DNA from: JABDIY01 sp963803845
GTDB taxonomy: Bacteria > Actinomycetota > Acidimicrobiia > Acidimicrobiales > SZUA-35
Direction: 5' to 3'
Length of the DNA: 64,000 nt
NCBI GenBank assembly: GCA_963803845.1
Contig: CAWDNZ010000004.1
Coordinates: forward strand, 1,240,001-1,304,000
Under the pieces are notes generated by a model, which saw only the letters and a program-made list of their open reading frames with translations, was not told where the DNA came from and ran no database searches. Of this stretch, positions 15,601 through 23,952 are shown piece by piece (position 1 is the first letter of the stretch; each line of letters begins with the position of its first letter). The position numbers were made by a program, and so were the translations under genes.

Positions 15601-17076
15601 ATGACTATGACCGAAACAGCCTCCTCCTCAACCGGCGGCCTTGCCGACGGCCGAATCGTGGCAATTGCCGGCCCGGTGGTTGACGTTGAGTTCCCTCGGG
15701 GCGAGCTCCCTGAGATCAACTTCGCAGTTTCCTTCGATGTAGAACTCGACGGTGAGATCACCACGGTCATGGCCGAAGTGGCCCAGCATCTAGGCAACGG
15801 GCGAGTGCGCGTGGTTGCCCTCAAGCCGACCGATGGTCTTCGTCGTGGCCAGAAGGTTGTGAATACTGGCAGCGGCATCACCGTGCCGGTGGGCGACGTC
15901 ACGCTCGGCCACATCTGGAACGTCATCGGCGAACCGCTCGACGTTCCGATCGAGACGCTGGACATCAAAGAACGCTGGCCAATTCACCGTCCGCCCCCCG
16001 CCTTTCATACCCTCGAGCCCACCAAGCAGGTGCTCGAGACCGGCATCAAAGTGATCGACCTCCTCACCCCGTATCTCCAAGGCGGCAAGATTGGCCTCTT
16101 CGGTGGTGCCGGTGTGGGCAAGACCGTTCTGATCCAGGAAATGATCACTCGTGTTGCCACCAACCACGGTGGTGTGTCGGTGTTCGCCGGCGTTGGCGAG
16201 CGGACCCGTGAAGGGACTGACCTCTTCCTCGAAATGGGCGAAACCATGATGGGCGACGGCGAGACCGCCGTGCTCTCCAAGGCGGCACTGTGCTTTGGCC
16301 AGATGGACGAGCCGCCCGGTGTGCGGTTGCGGGTGGCCCTCTCGGCGCTCACGATGGCGGAGTATTTCCGTGACGCTCAGGGCCAAGACGTGCTGCTGTT
16401 CGTCGACAATGTGTTCCGCTTCGTACAGGCCGGTTCAGAGGTGTCCACGCTGCTCGGTCGTATGCCGTCGGCCGTGGGCTACCAGCCAACGCTGGCCGAC
16501 GAGATGGGCACTCTGCAGGAGCGAATCACCTCAACCGGAGGTCACTCCATCACCTCGCTGCAGGCCGTCTACGTACCCGCCGACGATTACACCGACCCGG
16601 CGCCCTTCACCACGTTCGCCCACCTCGATGCCACCACCGAGTTGAGCCGTGACATCGCCGCCCTCGGTATCTACCCGGCCGTGGATCCTTTGTCGTCCAG
16701 CTCCACCATCCTGGCTCCCGAGGTTGTTGGGCAACGTCACTACAACGTGGCCACCCAGGTGCAGCAGGTACTCCAGCGGTACAAGGAACTGCAGGACATC
16801 ATCGCCATCCTCGGCCTCGACGAGCTTTCCGAAGAGGATCGCATCACGGTCAACCGGGCCCGCAAGATCCAGCGTTTCCTCTCTCAGCCCATGTTCGTGG
16901 CGCAAGTCTTCACCGGCCTGCCCGGTGTGTTCACCACCGTGGAGGACACCATCGACAGCTTCGAGCAGCTCGTCAACGGTGACCTCGATGACCTGCCCGA
17001 ACAGGCCTTCCTAAATGTTGGTGGTGCCGACTCCGCTCGCGAGAAGGCCGACAAACTCCGCAAGAGTGTGGCGTAG
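15601..17076 (+). CDS. atpD: F0F1 ATP synthase subunit beta
   Basis: Catalytic subunit, 491 residues. Walker A GGAGVGKT, GVGERTREGTDLF and Walker B LLFVDNVFRFVQAGSEVS are present, with the catalytic glutamate in the GVGER segment. The protein ends normally (ADKLRKSVA). A ribosome site (AAAGGAGC) precedes the start. The next 136 bases before atpC are unusual for an atp operon and contain a repeat element. Confidence 0.98.
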   Translation: MTMTETASSSTGGLADGRIVAIAGPVVDVEFPRGELPEINFAVSFDVELDGEITTVMAEVAQHLGNGRVRVVALKPTDGLRRGQKVVNTGSGITVPVGDVTLGHIWNVIGEPLDVPIETLDIKERWPIHRPPPAFHTLEPTKQVLETGIKVIDLLTPYLQGGKIGLFGGAGVGKTVLIQEMITRVATNHGGVSVFAGVGERTREGTDLFLEMGETMMGDGETAVLSKAALCFGQMDEPPGVRLRVALSALTMAEYFRDAQGQDVLLFVDNVFRFVQAGSEVSTLLGRMPSAVGYQPTLADEMGTLQERITSTGGHSITSLQAVYVPADDYTDPAPFTTFAHLDATTELSRDIAALGIYPAVDPLSSSSTILAPEVVGQRHYNVATQVQQVLQRYKELQDIIAILGLDELSEEDRITVNRARKIQRFLSQPMFVAQVFTGLPGVFTTVEDTIDSFEQLVNGDLDDLPEQAFLNVGGADSAREKADKLRKSVA

Positions 17077-17103
17077 TTACATTGCTTCCGCTCGCCTTCG
17101 TTC

Positions 17104-17188
17104 GTTCCTCACTGCGGGTCGCTTCAGACTCGCTGCCGCTCAGACAGAGCTTGCGGATCGCCGGGGCTGTTCCGTCCCTTCGCAGCGT
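17104..17188. repeat. Repeat element inside the atp operon, between atpD and atpC
   Basis: This 85-base stretch matches 34190-34273 in the repeat island: shared blocks in the same order are GTTCCT, GGGTCG.TTCA, CTCGCT, CCGCTCA..CAGA, TCCGTCCCT and CGCAGCGT. The copy lies in the only large gap of the otherwise tightly packed atp operon. It could be a transcript-processing or attenuation structure, or simply a tolerated insertion. Confidence 0.7.
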
Positions 17189-17212
17189 CACTAGTCAGCA
17201 AAGGGTCCACTG

Positions 17213-17605
17213 ATGGCTTTTACGATTGAGTTTGTTTCTCCCGAGTCGGTCCTCTACTCCGGTGAAGGCACCATGGTGACCGCTCGCACGCGTGGCGGCG
17301 GCGACATCGCTTTCTTGACCGGTCATGAGCCCTTTATCGGCTCGTTGCAGACGAGCGAGATCAGGGTCACCGAAGCTGAGGGAGATGTGAAACGGTTTGC
17401 CGTTCGCGGTGGTTTCGTCTCGGTCACGCCCAACAAGGTCACGGTGCTCTCCGACCTCGCGGTCCCGGCCGAAGCCATTGATGTCTCGTCGGCCAACGCC
17501 GACCTGGCCGACGCCGTGTCTCGGCTGAGCGCCGACGATCTGAACCCCTTTGCCATCGCCGACAAGAAGTGGGCGGAACTGCGCATCGAACTGGCTGCTA
17601 GCTAG
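17213..17605 (+). CDS. atpC: F0F1 ATP synthase subunit epsilon
   Basis: 130 residues with the N-terminal beta-sandwich (FTIEFVSPESVLYSGEGTMVTARTRGGGDIAFLTGHEPFIGSL) and FAVRGGFVSVTPNKVTVLSDLAV. The C-terminal helical hairpin is short, so the inhibitory arm may be reduced, though the end ADKKWAELRIELAAS could still form a helix. Separated from atpD by a repeat element. Confidence 0.94.
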   Translation: MAFTIEFVSPESVLYSGEGTMVTARTRGGGDIAFLTGHEPFIGSLQTSEIRVTEAEGDVKRFAVRGGFVSVTPNKVTVLSDLAVPAEAIDVSSANADLADAVSRLSADDLNPFAIADKKWAELRIELAAS

Positions 17606-17741
17606 AGCGGCGGACCGGTGAGGCCACGGCGCCGACCCTAACGCGAGAGGCTTGGCAGGGGGCGACGTGAGGCGTAGCAGGGGCAACGACCCAACGGTCT
17701 GGACGGCAAACGATACGGCGGGACCCTACGATGCTTGGTCC

Positions 17742-18656
17742 ATGGCGTTGCACGAGCATCTGAACGAGATCGTTTCCAGCGTGGAGCGTGTTATCGCCGG
17801 CCAACGAGACGCGGTGACCTTGATTCTGGCAGCGCTCTTGAGCGGTGGCCATGTGCTTCTGGAAGACCGTCCGGGTGTGGGCAAGACCGTGCTGGCGCGA
17901 GCGCTGGCCACCACGCTGGGCCTAGACACCTCTCGGATTCAGGGCACGCCCGACTTGTTGCCTACCGACATCACCGGCATTCATGTCTTCAATCCCGCTG
18001 ATGCCACGTGGCCGTTTCGGGCCGGCCCGATCTTCGCTTCGTTGGTGTTGGTGGATGAATTCAATCGGGCCACACCAAAGGCGCAGTCGGCGCTGCTCGA
18101 GGCGATGGCGGAGAATCAGGTCACGGTCGACGGTACAACCGCTCAGTTGCCGCAGCCGTTCATGGTGATCGCCACCCAGAATCCCCCCGGTGGTGGCGGC
18201 ACGCATCCACTGGTTCCCGCTCAACTTGATCGGTTCGCACTGATGACCAAGCTGGGCTTGCCGGGGCGTGAGAGTGAGCGGGCCGTTCTTTCCGGGAGTG
18301 CTGGCTTCGCGCACCTCGGCGGGTTGACGGCGGTGCTCAAGCGTGCCGAACTTGTTGAGCTCATGCTCCATGTTCGAAATTTGCCGATGGCCCCCTCGAT
18401 CGTGGAGTACATACTCGACATCGTCGATTCCGTCCGGCAAGTCGATGGCGATGTCTGGTTGAGTGTTCGCGCCTCATCCTCCCTGGCCGACGTAGCCCGC
18501 GGCCATGCCGTGATCTCGGGGCGGAATTACGTGGCACCCGAGGACGTACAGGCGGCCGCACCTCATGTTCTCATCCATCGCCTCCCCAGACAGTTCGACG
18601 AGTCAGTGATCCGGGGCATCATCCGCTCGGTGGAAGTCCCGGTTGCTAGCCGCTGA
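17742..18656 (+). CDS. MoxR-type AAA ATPase (first cluster)
   Basis: MoxR ATPases act as chaperones that help assemble or activate partner proteins. From ATG 17742 the 304-residue protein has Walker A GRPGVGKT-like DRPGVGKT, the LLEDRPG and GTPDLLPTDITG segments, Walker B LVLVDEFNRA and the sensor IATQNPPG. The upstream extension of the frame to 17652 lacks family similarity. It overlaps the downstream DUF58 gene by 14 bases, the typical MoxR-DUF58 pairing. Confidence 0.92.
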   Translation: MALHEHLNEIVSSVERVIAGQRDAVTLILAALLSGGHVLLEDRPGVGKTVLARALATTLGLDTSRIQGTPDLLPTDITGIHVFNPADATWPFRAGPIFASLVLVDEFNRATPKAQSALLEAMAENQVTVDGTTAQLPQPFMVIATQNPPGGGGTHPLVPAQLDRFALMTKLGLPGRESERAVLSGSAGFAHLGGLTAVLKRAELVELMLHVRNLPMAPSIVEYILDIVDSVRQVDGDVWLSVRASSSLADVARGHAVISGRNYVAPEDVQAAAPHVLIHRLPRQFDESVIRGIIRSVEVPVASR

Positions 18657-19671
18657 ACCGTCTGTACTACGAGGCCGTACCTCGGTCCGTCCCACCGTGA
18701 TGGGCTGGGCTTGCCTCACGGGCAGCTTGATGGTCGTCTACATCGGTTTCAATCAGTCTTCGGTGGTTCTGGCCACTGGGGCGAGCTTGGTGGCAGCGGG
18801 ATTCGCCGACCTAGTCCTTAGCGTGATCGGGTTGCGCAAAGTGCGGTTCGCCGTAACGCCGTTTCGAACCGTGGGGGACTCCGCCCAGCCGCCAACCGTC
18901 CGTGTCCACCAAACTGCAGGGCCACACAACGCCACGGTGCAGGTTACTTCGCTGCGCAACACCGATCCCGTGATCCACCCGGTTTCGGCCCGCACGCCAC
19001 GAACGGTGGCACTGAACGGGTGGAATCCGCATGCCGCTTCATCGTTGGAATTCACCGAGGCGTTTCGCATGTTTGGTTTCGTGGAGGCGAAACGTAAGGC
19101 CCATCGGCCGGCCCTTCAATTGATCTGCCGCGGACCCGATGCCGGCGAGCGGTTGCTGGAGGTTCCGCATATGAGCACCCTGCATGACCTGGATCGTCTC
19201 CGGGAATATGTGCCAGGGGACCGAATGGGACGGGTCAATTGGTCGGCAACGGCTCGAACAACCCGGCTCCACGTTCGTGATGAACAGGTGCAGGAGGATG
19301 AAGTTCTCGTGGTTGTCTCCATGGATCCCGCCCAATCGGGATCTGCGACGGGGAATCGGATGGTGTTGAGCTCGCTGGCGGTGACCAGGACCATCTGTGA
19401 GGAAGTGTTGAGAAGCGGCCGGTCGTTACGGTTGGCAACTGAGGAGCTGTCTGGCTCATTGGAGCGAGCCCGCCTGCTGGCAGCCCGGACGGTCCATAAG
19501 AAGCAGCCACTGCCGAGCACCGGGCTGGAGGCACGATTGGTTGAACGGTTGGTCCTCGATGAGATCGACCTACTCAGGAGGTTGTCCTTGGCCAGGCCCA
19601 CCGACATTGATGTAGCCGTCTCCGGCCCCCACGTGATGGTGACCCTTGAGAAGGTGGAGGTGAACTTGTGA
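18643..19671 (+). CDS. DUF58 domain protein (first MoxR cluster)
   Basis: 342 residues with two N-terminal membrane helices (MGWACLTGSLMVVYIGF and SVVLATGASLVAAGFADLVLSVIGL), a beta-rich middle part, and the DUF58 signature LREYVPGDRMGRVNWSATARTTRLHVRD. DUF58 proteins pair with MoxR ATPases, often with a von Willebrand-like fold after the signature. The TTG start overlaps the MoxR gene; its stop overlaps the start of the next gene (GTGA). Confidence 0.87.
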   Translation: MLAAEPSVLRGRTSVRPTVMGWACLTGSLMVVYIGFNQSSVVLATGASLVAAGFADLVLSVIGLRKVRFAVTPFRTVGDSAQPPTVRVHQTAGPHNATVQVTSLRNTDPVIHPVSARTPRTVALNGWNPHAASSLEFTEAFRMFGFVEAKRKAHRPALQLICRGPDAGERLLEVPHMSTLHDLDRLREYVPGDRMGRVNWSATARTTRLHVRDEQVQEDEVLVVVSMDPAQSGSATGNRMVLSSLAVTRTICEEVLRSGRSLRLATEELSGSLERARLLAARTVHKKQPLPSTGLEARLVERLVLDEIDLLRRLSLARPTDIDVAVSGPHVMVTLEKVEVNL

Positions 19672-19785
19672 ACCGATCTGGGGGTGCGGGTGGTGAACTT
19701 GTGAACCGATCTGGGGGTGCTGGTGGTGAACTTGTGAACCGATCTGGGGGTGCTGGTGGTGAACTTGTGAACCGATCTGGGGGTA
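19668..19785 (+). repeat. 33-bp tandem repeat at a translation start
   Basis: Units begin at 19668, 19701, 19734 and 19767 (the last is partial). Each starts GTGAACCGATCTGGGGGTG and ends GGTGGTGAACTT, and each is a multiple of three, so all four GTG codons are in frame. Only the first is preceded by a good ribosome site (GTGGAGG) from the upstream gene. The number of repeats could change protein length without breaking the frame. Confidence 0.9.
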
Positions 19786-20732
19786 CGCGTGAGCTTTTGC
19801 GGCGGTTGCGCAGCGTTGATAATGCGGAGGCGGTTTCGCTCTTTTTCGCGGCGGCGGCGCTTCTGGTGGTATGGCCCCTGGCGATCCTGGGCCGAGGCCT
19901 ACCACTGAGCATTGGCTTCGCTCTCCTCGCTCTGCTGCTTGTGGCTGTTGGGGTCCCGCTCGTCTTGCGAACCTTGTCGGTAGCTCTCATCGTCATGGCC
20001 ATCGTGATCAGCGCTACCGATGGTGGGCTCCGGATCCATGTTGTGGCTCCACTCGTTTTCTTGGCGGTCGCGGCGCTGTCGAGCGTCGGGAGCCCTTCGG
20101 TTCGTCGGCTGTTCTCACTCCTCGCAGGGGCCGTTGGGGTTGGATTGGTGAGCCTTCTGCTGGGTGGGTGGGTGCTGCATCCCCGCTCACCGGAAGCTCC
20201 AGGTTCTTCACCAGCCGACGCGCCCCGAGATTCCTCCGCCGACGGACTGTGGCAACGCCTCCTGGAATTCCTCGGCCTGGACAGCGGCGGCGCCGACGGT
20301 CCCGGCGAGCTGACCCCGCCGCCGTCACCGCCACCGGCCGACGATGCTTCGCTGAACTGGCGGATCATCTTGTTGGTGGTGGCACTGCTGCTGGCGCTGG
20401 CTTTCCTGCTGCGGGTGGTATTTCGACGCGGGGGACAGCGCCGCAGGATGGGATCAAAGTGGTCCCTTATCGAACGATTTGAACGGGTGGGGGCGAGAGC
20501 CGGGACCACTCGTGAGCCGTCGCAGGGCTTGGTGAGTTATGGCGAAGCGTTCCCCGACCCCTCCGACCCGCGTCCAAGAGCTACCGGCGAAGCGATTTCA
20601 TCTGCGTTGTTCCACCCCGGCGTCGAAGACCCATCGTATGCCGAGCGTTTGCTGGAAGATCTGGAAGGAAAACCTCCAACAAGACGCAAACGGGGAAATG
20701 ATCCCGCGCGCGAGCCAGGCTCTTCCGACTAA
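19668..20732 (+). CDS. Membrane protein of the first MoxR cluster with a repeated N-terminus
   Basis: Up to 354 residues. The N-terminus is NRSGGAGGELV repeated three and a half times, encoded by a 33-bp tandem repeat in which every unit offers a GTG start. Then come about six membrane helices (residues roughly 60-190), a proline-rich loop (ELTPPPSPPPADDA), another helix (WRIILLVVALLLALAFLLRVVF) and a charged cytoplasmic tail. The place in the operon suggests the DUF4129/TgpA-like partner role, but I do not see a convincing catalytic domain. Which GTG is used cannot be told. Confidence 0.75.
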   Translation: MNRSGGAGGELVNRSGGAGGELVNRSGGAGGELVNRSGGTRELLRRLRSVDNAEAVSLFFAAAALLVVWPLAILGRGLPLSIGFALLALLLVAVGVPLVLRTLSVALIVMAIVISATDGGLRIHVVAPLVFLAVAALSSVGSPSVRRLFSLLAGAVGVGLVSLLLGGWVLHPRSPEAPGSSPADAPRDSSADGLWQRLLEFLGLDSGGADGPGELTPPPSPPPADDASLNWRIILLVVALLLALAFLLRVVFRRGGQRRRMGSKWSLIERFERVGARAGTTREPSQGLVSYGEAFPDPSDPRPRATGEAISSALFHPGVEDPSYAERLLEDLEGKPPTRRKRGNDPAREPGSSD

Positions 20733-20740
20733 CTTGATAC

Positions 20741-21739
20741 GTGATGAACGAACCACGTATGAAAGCGGAACGAAACCTAGCGCTTGAGTTGGTGCGAACC
20801 ACCGAGGCGGCCGCCATGGCGGGGGCTCGCCATGTAGGCAGGGGCGAGAAGGAGGTTGCGGATCAGGCCGCGGTGGATGCCATGCGCCATGTGCTCGACG
20901 GCGTGGAGATGAACGGCATCGTGGTGATCGGTGAAGGTGAGAAGGATGAGGCTCCGATGCTCTTCAACGGTGAGATGGTGGGAAATGGCGAGCCACCGTT
21001 CTGCGATATTGCGGTCGACCCAATCGATGGGACCACGTTGACCGCTGAGGGTCGAGCGGGGGCCATAGCGGTGATTGCGGCAAGCGAGCGCGGCACGATG
21101 TTCAATCCCGGTTCGGCGGTGTATATGGACAAGATTGCGGTTGGCCCCAGCGGTGCCGGAATCGTGGATATCCGCCTGCCGGTAGAACGAAATCTCACAG
21201 CTTTGGCAAAGGCCCGTGGCCTGAGGGTCTCTGATCTCACGGCCGTGGTTCTCGACCGTCCTCGCCACGCTGAACTCATTGCCGAGATCCGTCAGGCCGG
21301 CGCCCGCATCCGGCTCATCTCCGACGGAGACGTTGCGGGAGCAATCGCCTGCGCATCGCCCAATTCTGGAGTGGACATCCTCTTCGGTGTGGGTGGTACA
21401 CCCGAAGGCGTGATCACTGCCGCAGCGTTGAAGTGCATGGGTGGAGATCTCCAGGGCCGGCTGTGGCACAGGACCGAAGAAGAGCGCCAAGCCACCATCG
21501 ATGAGGGCAAGGATCCCGATGCAATCCTGGGGCTGAACGATCTCATCAGTACCGAGAACTGCTTCTTCGCCGCTACCGGGATCACTACCGGCGACCTGTT
21601 GAAGGGTGTTAGCTACAGCAGGGGTGGTATCACAACGCAGAGCATCGTGATGCGGGGCCGGTCGGGAACCGTGCGCTTCATCGAAGCCCATCATCAGGCA
21701 GAGAAGCTGAGGAAGATCACCCCAATCGGATTCAACTGA
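20741..21739 (+). CDS. glpX: Class II fructose-1,6-bisphosphatase
   Basis: GlpX hydrolyses fructose 1,6-bisphosphate in gluconeogenesis; in many actinobacteria it is the only such enzyme. The 332-residue protein shows GRGEKEVADQAAVDAM, VIGEGEKDEAPML, VDPIDGTTLTAEG and ISDGDVAGAIACA, the metal and substrate motifs of class II. Start is GTG 20741 or ATG 20744. It follows the membrane protein gene by eight bases but is probably functionally unrelated. Confidence 0.96.
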   Translation: MMNEPRMKAERNLALELVRTTEAAAMAGARHVGRGEKEVADQAAVDAMRHVLDGVEMNGIVVIGEGEKDEAPMLFNGEMVGNGEPPFCDIAVDPIDGTTLTAEGRAGAIAVIAASERGTMFNPGSAVYMDKIAVGPSGAGIVDIRLPVERNLTALAKARGLRVSDLTAVVLDRPRHAELIAEIRQAGARIRLISDGDVAGAIACASPNSGVDILFGVGGTPEGVITAAALKCMGGDLQGRLWHRTEEERQATIDEGKDPDAILGLNDLISTENCFFAATGITTGDLLKGVSYSRGGITTQSIVMRGRSGTVRFIEAHHQAEKLRKITPIGFN

Positions 21740-21750
21740 CCAAAAGCGAG

Positions 21751-22116
21751 TTAGTTAGCCGCAACGCAAAACTCGTTGCCCTCGGGGTCGGCCAGGGTGG
21801 TCCATTGACTTCCCCACTCAGCTTTGTCATGAACGTGGGTGGCGCCCAAAGCGAGTAGGCGGGCCACCTCGGCGGCGGAGTCGTCGGCGTGGAGGTCAAG
21901 ATGCACTCGATTCTTCACGGTTTTGGTCTCGGGTACCTTTAGAAACATGAGGATGGGGCCGGTCCAGCTGGCGGTGGTGTGACCAACGCTTTGGTAGAAT
22001 TCTCCGGCGTCGCGGTCATCGGGGTCAACGGAGACCCCTAGCGCAGCCGCCCAAAAATTCGCCAATGTCACCGCGTTCACGCAGTCGATGGTGATGTGGG
22101 CAATCCGGATCGTCAT
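21751..22116 (-). CDS. VOC (glyoxalase-like) family protein
   Basis: 121 residues with the vicinal oxygen chelate fold pattern: IAHITIDCVNAVTLANFWAAALG at the start and HLDLHADD, then WTTLADPEGNEFCVA at the end. The family includes glyoxalases, dioxygenases and resistance proteins; the metal ligands here cannot be fixed with certainty and the substrate is unknown. It converges on glpX with 11 bases between. Confidence 0.85.
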   Translation of the reverse strand: MTIRIAHITIDCVNAVTLANFWAAALGVSVDPDDRDAGEFYQSVGHTTASWTGPILMFLKVPETKTVKNRVHLDLHADDSAAEVARLLALGATHVHDKAEWGSQWTTLADPEGNEFCVAAN

Positions 22117-22177
22117 CTTGGCAATGTAGTCGCCTACCGATTCTCGACCGGCTGACGCGGCTGCCTAGGCTGATGCG

Positions 22178-22495
22178 ATGGCAGTAGTAAAGATCAATGC
22201 GCTGGAAATCCCACCCAATGCGGGGGACGAAATAATCAAGCGGTTCACCGCCAGGATGAGTGGCCTGTCGGACGTGGCTGGGTTTGAGGGGTTCGAGTTG
22301 CTCCGGCCCACCGGTGAAGCCGAGAAGCGGTGGTTCGTCTATACGCGCTGGTCGGATGAGGACTCCTATGCGGCGTGGCGTGACGGTGACGGTGCTCGCA
22401 ACGCCCATGCCCAGACCGGCGAAGCCGATGCCCCCAAACCACCGGTATCCATGGGGGCCACGCTGCTCGAGTTCGAGGTGGCCGTCCAGATGTAA
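22178..22495 (+). CDS. MhuD-like heme-degrading monooxygenase
   Basis: 105 residues. The start AVVKINALEIP and the pattern GFEGFELLRP, RWFVYTRW, SYAAWRDG, HAQTG and GATLLEFEV line up along the whole length with mycobacterial MhuD. Asn7, Trp67 and His77 fall where MhuD has its catalytic Asn7, Trp66 and heme-binding His75. MhuD breaks heme to mycobilin without releasing carbon monoxide, freeing iron. No heme uptake genes are nearby. The alternative is a general antibiotic-biosynthesis monooxygenase, less likely given the residues. Confidence 0.83.
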   Translation: MAVVKINALEIPPNAGDEIIKRFTARMSGLSDVAGFEGFELLRPTGEAEKRWFVYTRWSDEDSYAAWRDGDGARNAHAQTGEADAPKPPVSMGATLLEFEVAVQM

Positions 22496-22525
22496 GGCGG
22501 CGGCCGCAGCATCTACGCTGGAGCG

Positions 22526-23341
22526 ATGTTCGACATTTCCAAGTTGCAAGTCAAGCCCGGCGACAAGGTGAAGTTGAGCAAAATCGATCCGCAGAAGACC
22601 ATCGGCTGGGATGGTGAGCGAGACGAAGCGGAGGCCCGAACCCTCCAGCTAAATACACGTCTTGAGGCGCTTCAGGAACTCCTGTACGCCGAGGGTAAAC
22701 ATCGCGTCCTGCTGGTGCTTCAAGCGATGGACGCCGGCGGCAAGGATGGCACCATCCGCCATGTGCTGGATGGAGTAAACCCGGCAGGGGTCAAGGTCGC
22801 CAGCTTCAAGAAGCCGTCGTCACAGGAGATGGCGCATGACTATCTTTGGCGGATCCATGCTCAGACTCCGGCCAACGGGGAGATGGTGGTATTCAACCGC
22901 AGCCACTACGAAGACGTCCTCGTTGTCCGAGTGATGGATCTTGCGCCGAAGGCCGTGTGGTCAAAGCGTTATGACCACATTCGGAATTTCGAACAGATGT
23001 TGGTCGACGAGGGTACGACGATTGTGAAGATCATGCTTCACATCGATAAGGACGAGCAGAAGGAACGGCTCGAGTCGAGATTGGATGAACCGGAGAAGAA
23101 CTGGAAGTTCGATCCCGGCGACTTGGTGCATCGGGAGAAGTGGGAGGACTACATGGAGGCATTCGAGGACGCCCTCAACGAGACGAGCACCAAGGATGCG
23201 CCGTGGTATGTGGTACCGGCAAATCGAAAGTGGTACCGAAACATGGCGATCAGCGAGATCCTGGTACAGACATTGGAGGGCCTGAAGATGGCGTTTCCGC
23301 CAGCCCCGCCCAACATCGCATCGACGATCATTCCGGACTGA
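22526..23341 (+). CDS. ppk2: Polyphosphate kinase 2 family protein
   Basis: PPK2 enzymes transfer phosphate between polyphosphate and nucleotides. The 271-residue protein has Walker A-like QAMDAGGKDGTIRHV, the FNRSHYEDVLVVRV lid region and WKFDPGDLVHREKWEDYMEAFEDAL, all PPK2 hallmarks. The single-domain length and the Gly-Lys-Asp-Gly loop fit the short classes that favour making NDPs/NTPs from polyphosphate. It is followed after six bases by an alpha/beta-hydrolase gene. Confidence 0.93.
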   Translation: MFDISKLQVKPGDKVKLSKIDPQKTIGWDGERDEAEARTLQLNTRLEALQELLYAEGKHRVLLVLQAMDAGGKDGTIRHVLDGVNPAGVKVASFKKPSSQEMAHDYLWRIHAQTPANGEMVVFNRSHYEDVLVVRVMDLAPKAVWSKRYDHIRNFEQMLVDEGTTIVKIMLHIDKDEQKERLESRLDEPEKNWKFDPGDLVHREKWEDYMEAFEDALNETSTKDAPWYVVPANRKWYRNMAISEILVQTLEGLKMAFPPAPPNIASTIIPD

Positions 23342-23347
23342 CCGGCC

Positions 23348-23917
23348 ATGACCGCCAAAGGACTCGTCCTTTTTCACGGTGCGGGTGGCGACAAGAACCA
23401 TCCACTGTTCCTCGCTCTGGCTGAGGAGCTGGACATTCCGGTGAGCCGCATCGACTTCCCCTACCGAAAGAGGGGCCCGGGCCGACGACCGCCGGATCGT
23501 ATGCCCAAGCTCATGGACGCTGTAGACGAGGCGGTGGCTGCGGCCGCACAGCGTTGGAAGGTTGCCGCTCACGAGATCGTGATCGGGGGCCGAAGCATGG
23601 GTGGCCGGGCCGCCAGCATGTCGATAGCCGAAGGTCTAGAGGTCGCCGGACTGCTGCTTCTCAGTTATCCGTTGCACCCAACCGGCAAACCGGAAAAACT
23701 GCGGGTGGACCACTTTCCTCAGCTGGATCTGCCGGTGCTCCTCGTGCAAGGAAGCAAGGACTCATTTGGCACCCCGGCCGAATTTGCCAAACATCTGCCC
23801 AAGATCCCAGGAGAGCTAACGCAACTCTGGCTGACCGGTCCGGGTTCGGGCCATGACCCCAAGGGCCACGACCACGAAATCATCGCCGCCATACAACGGT
23901 GGCTCTCACTGATTTAG
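23348..23917 (+). CDS. Alpha/beta-hydrolase of the KANL3/Tex30 type
   Basis: 189 residues starting TAKGLVLFHGAGGDKNHPLF, with the nucleophile elbow GGRSMGGRAAS (Ser in GRSMG), an acid in LPVLLVQGSKDSFGTP and a histidine near the end (GHDPKGHDHE). This fits the small bacterial hydrolases related to the Tex30/KANL3 group. The substrate is unknown. It is likely co-transcribed with ppk2 and converges on the J-domain gene. Confidence 0.85.
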   Translation: MTAKGLVLFHGAGGDKNHPLFLALAEELDIPVSRIDFPYRKRGPGRRPPDRMPKLMDAVDEAVAAAAQRWKVAAHEIVIGGRSMGGRAASMSIAEGLEVAGLLLLSYPLHPTGKPEKLRVDHFPQLDLPVLLVQGSKDSFGTPAEFAKHLPKIPGELTQLWLTGPGSGHDPKGHDHEIIAAIQRWLSLI

Positions 23918-23952
23918 TCGACGTCGGAGGCAAGCTCGGCGAGAAACCGGTG

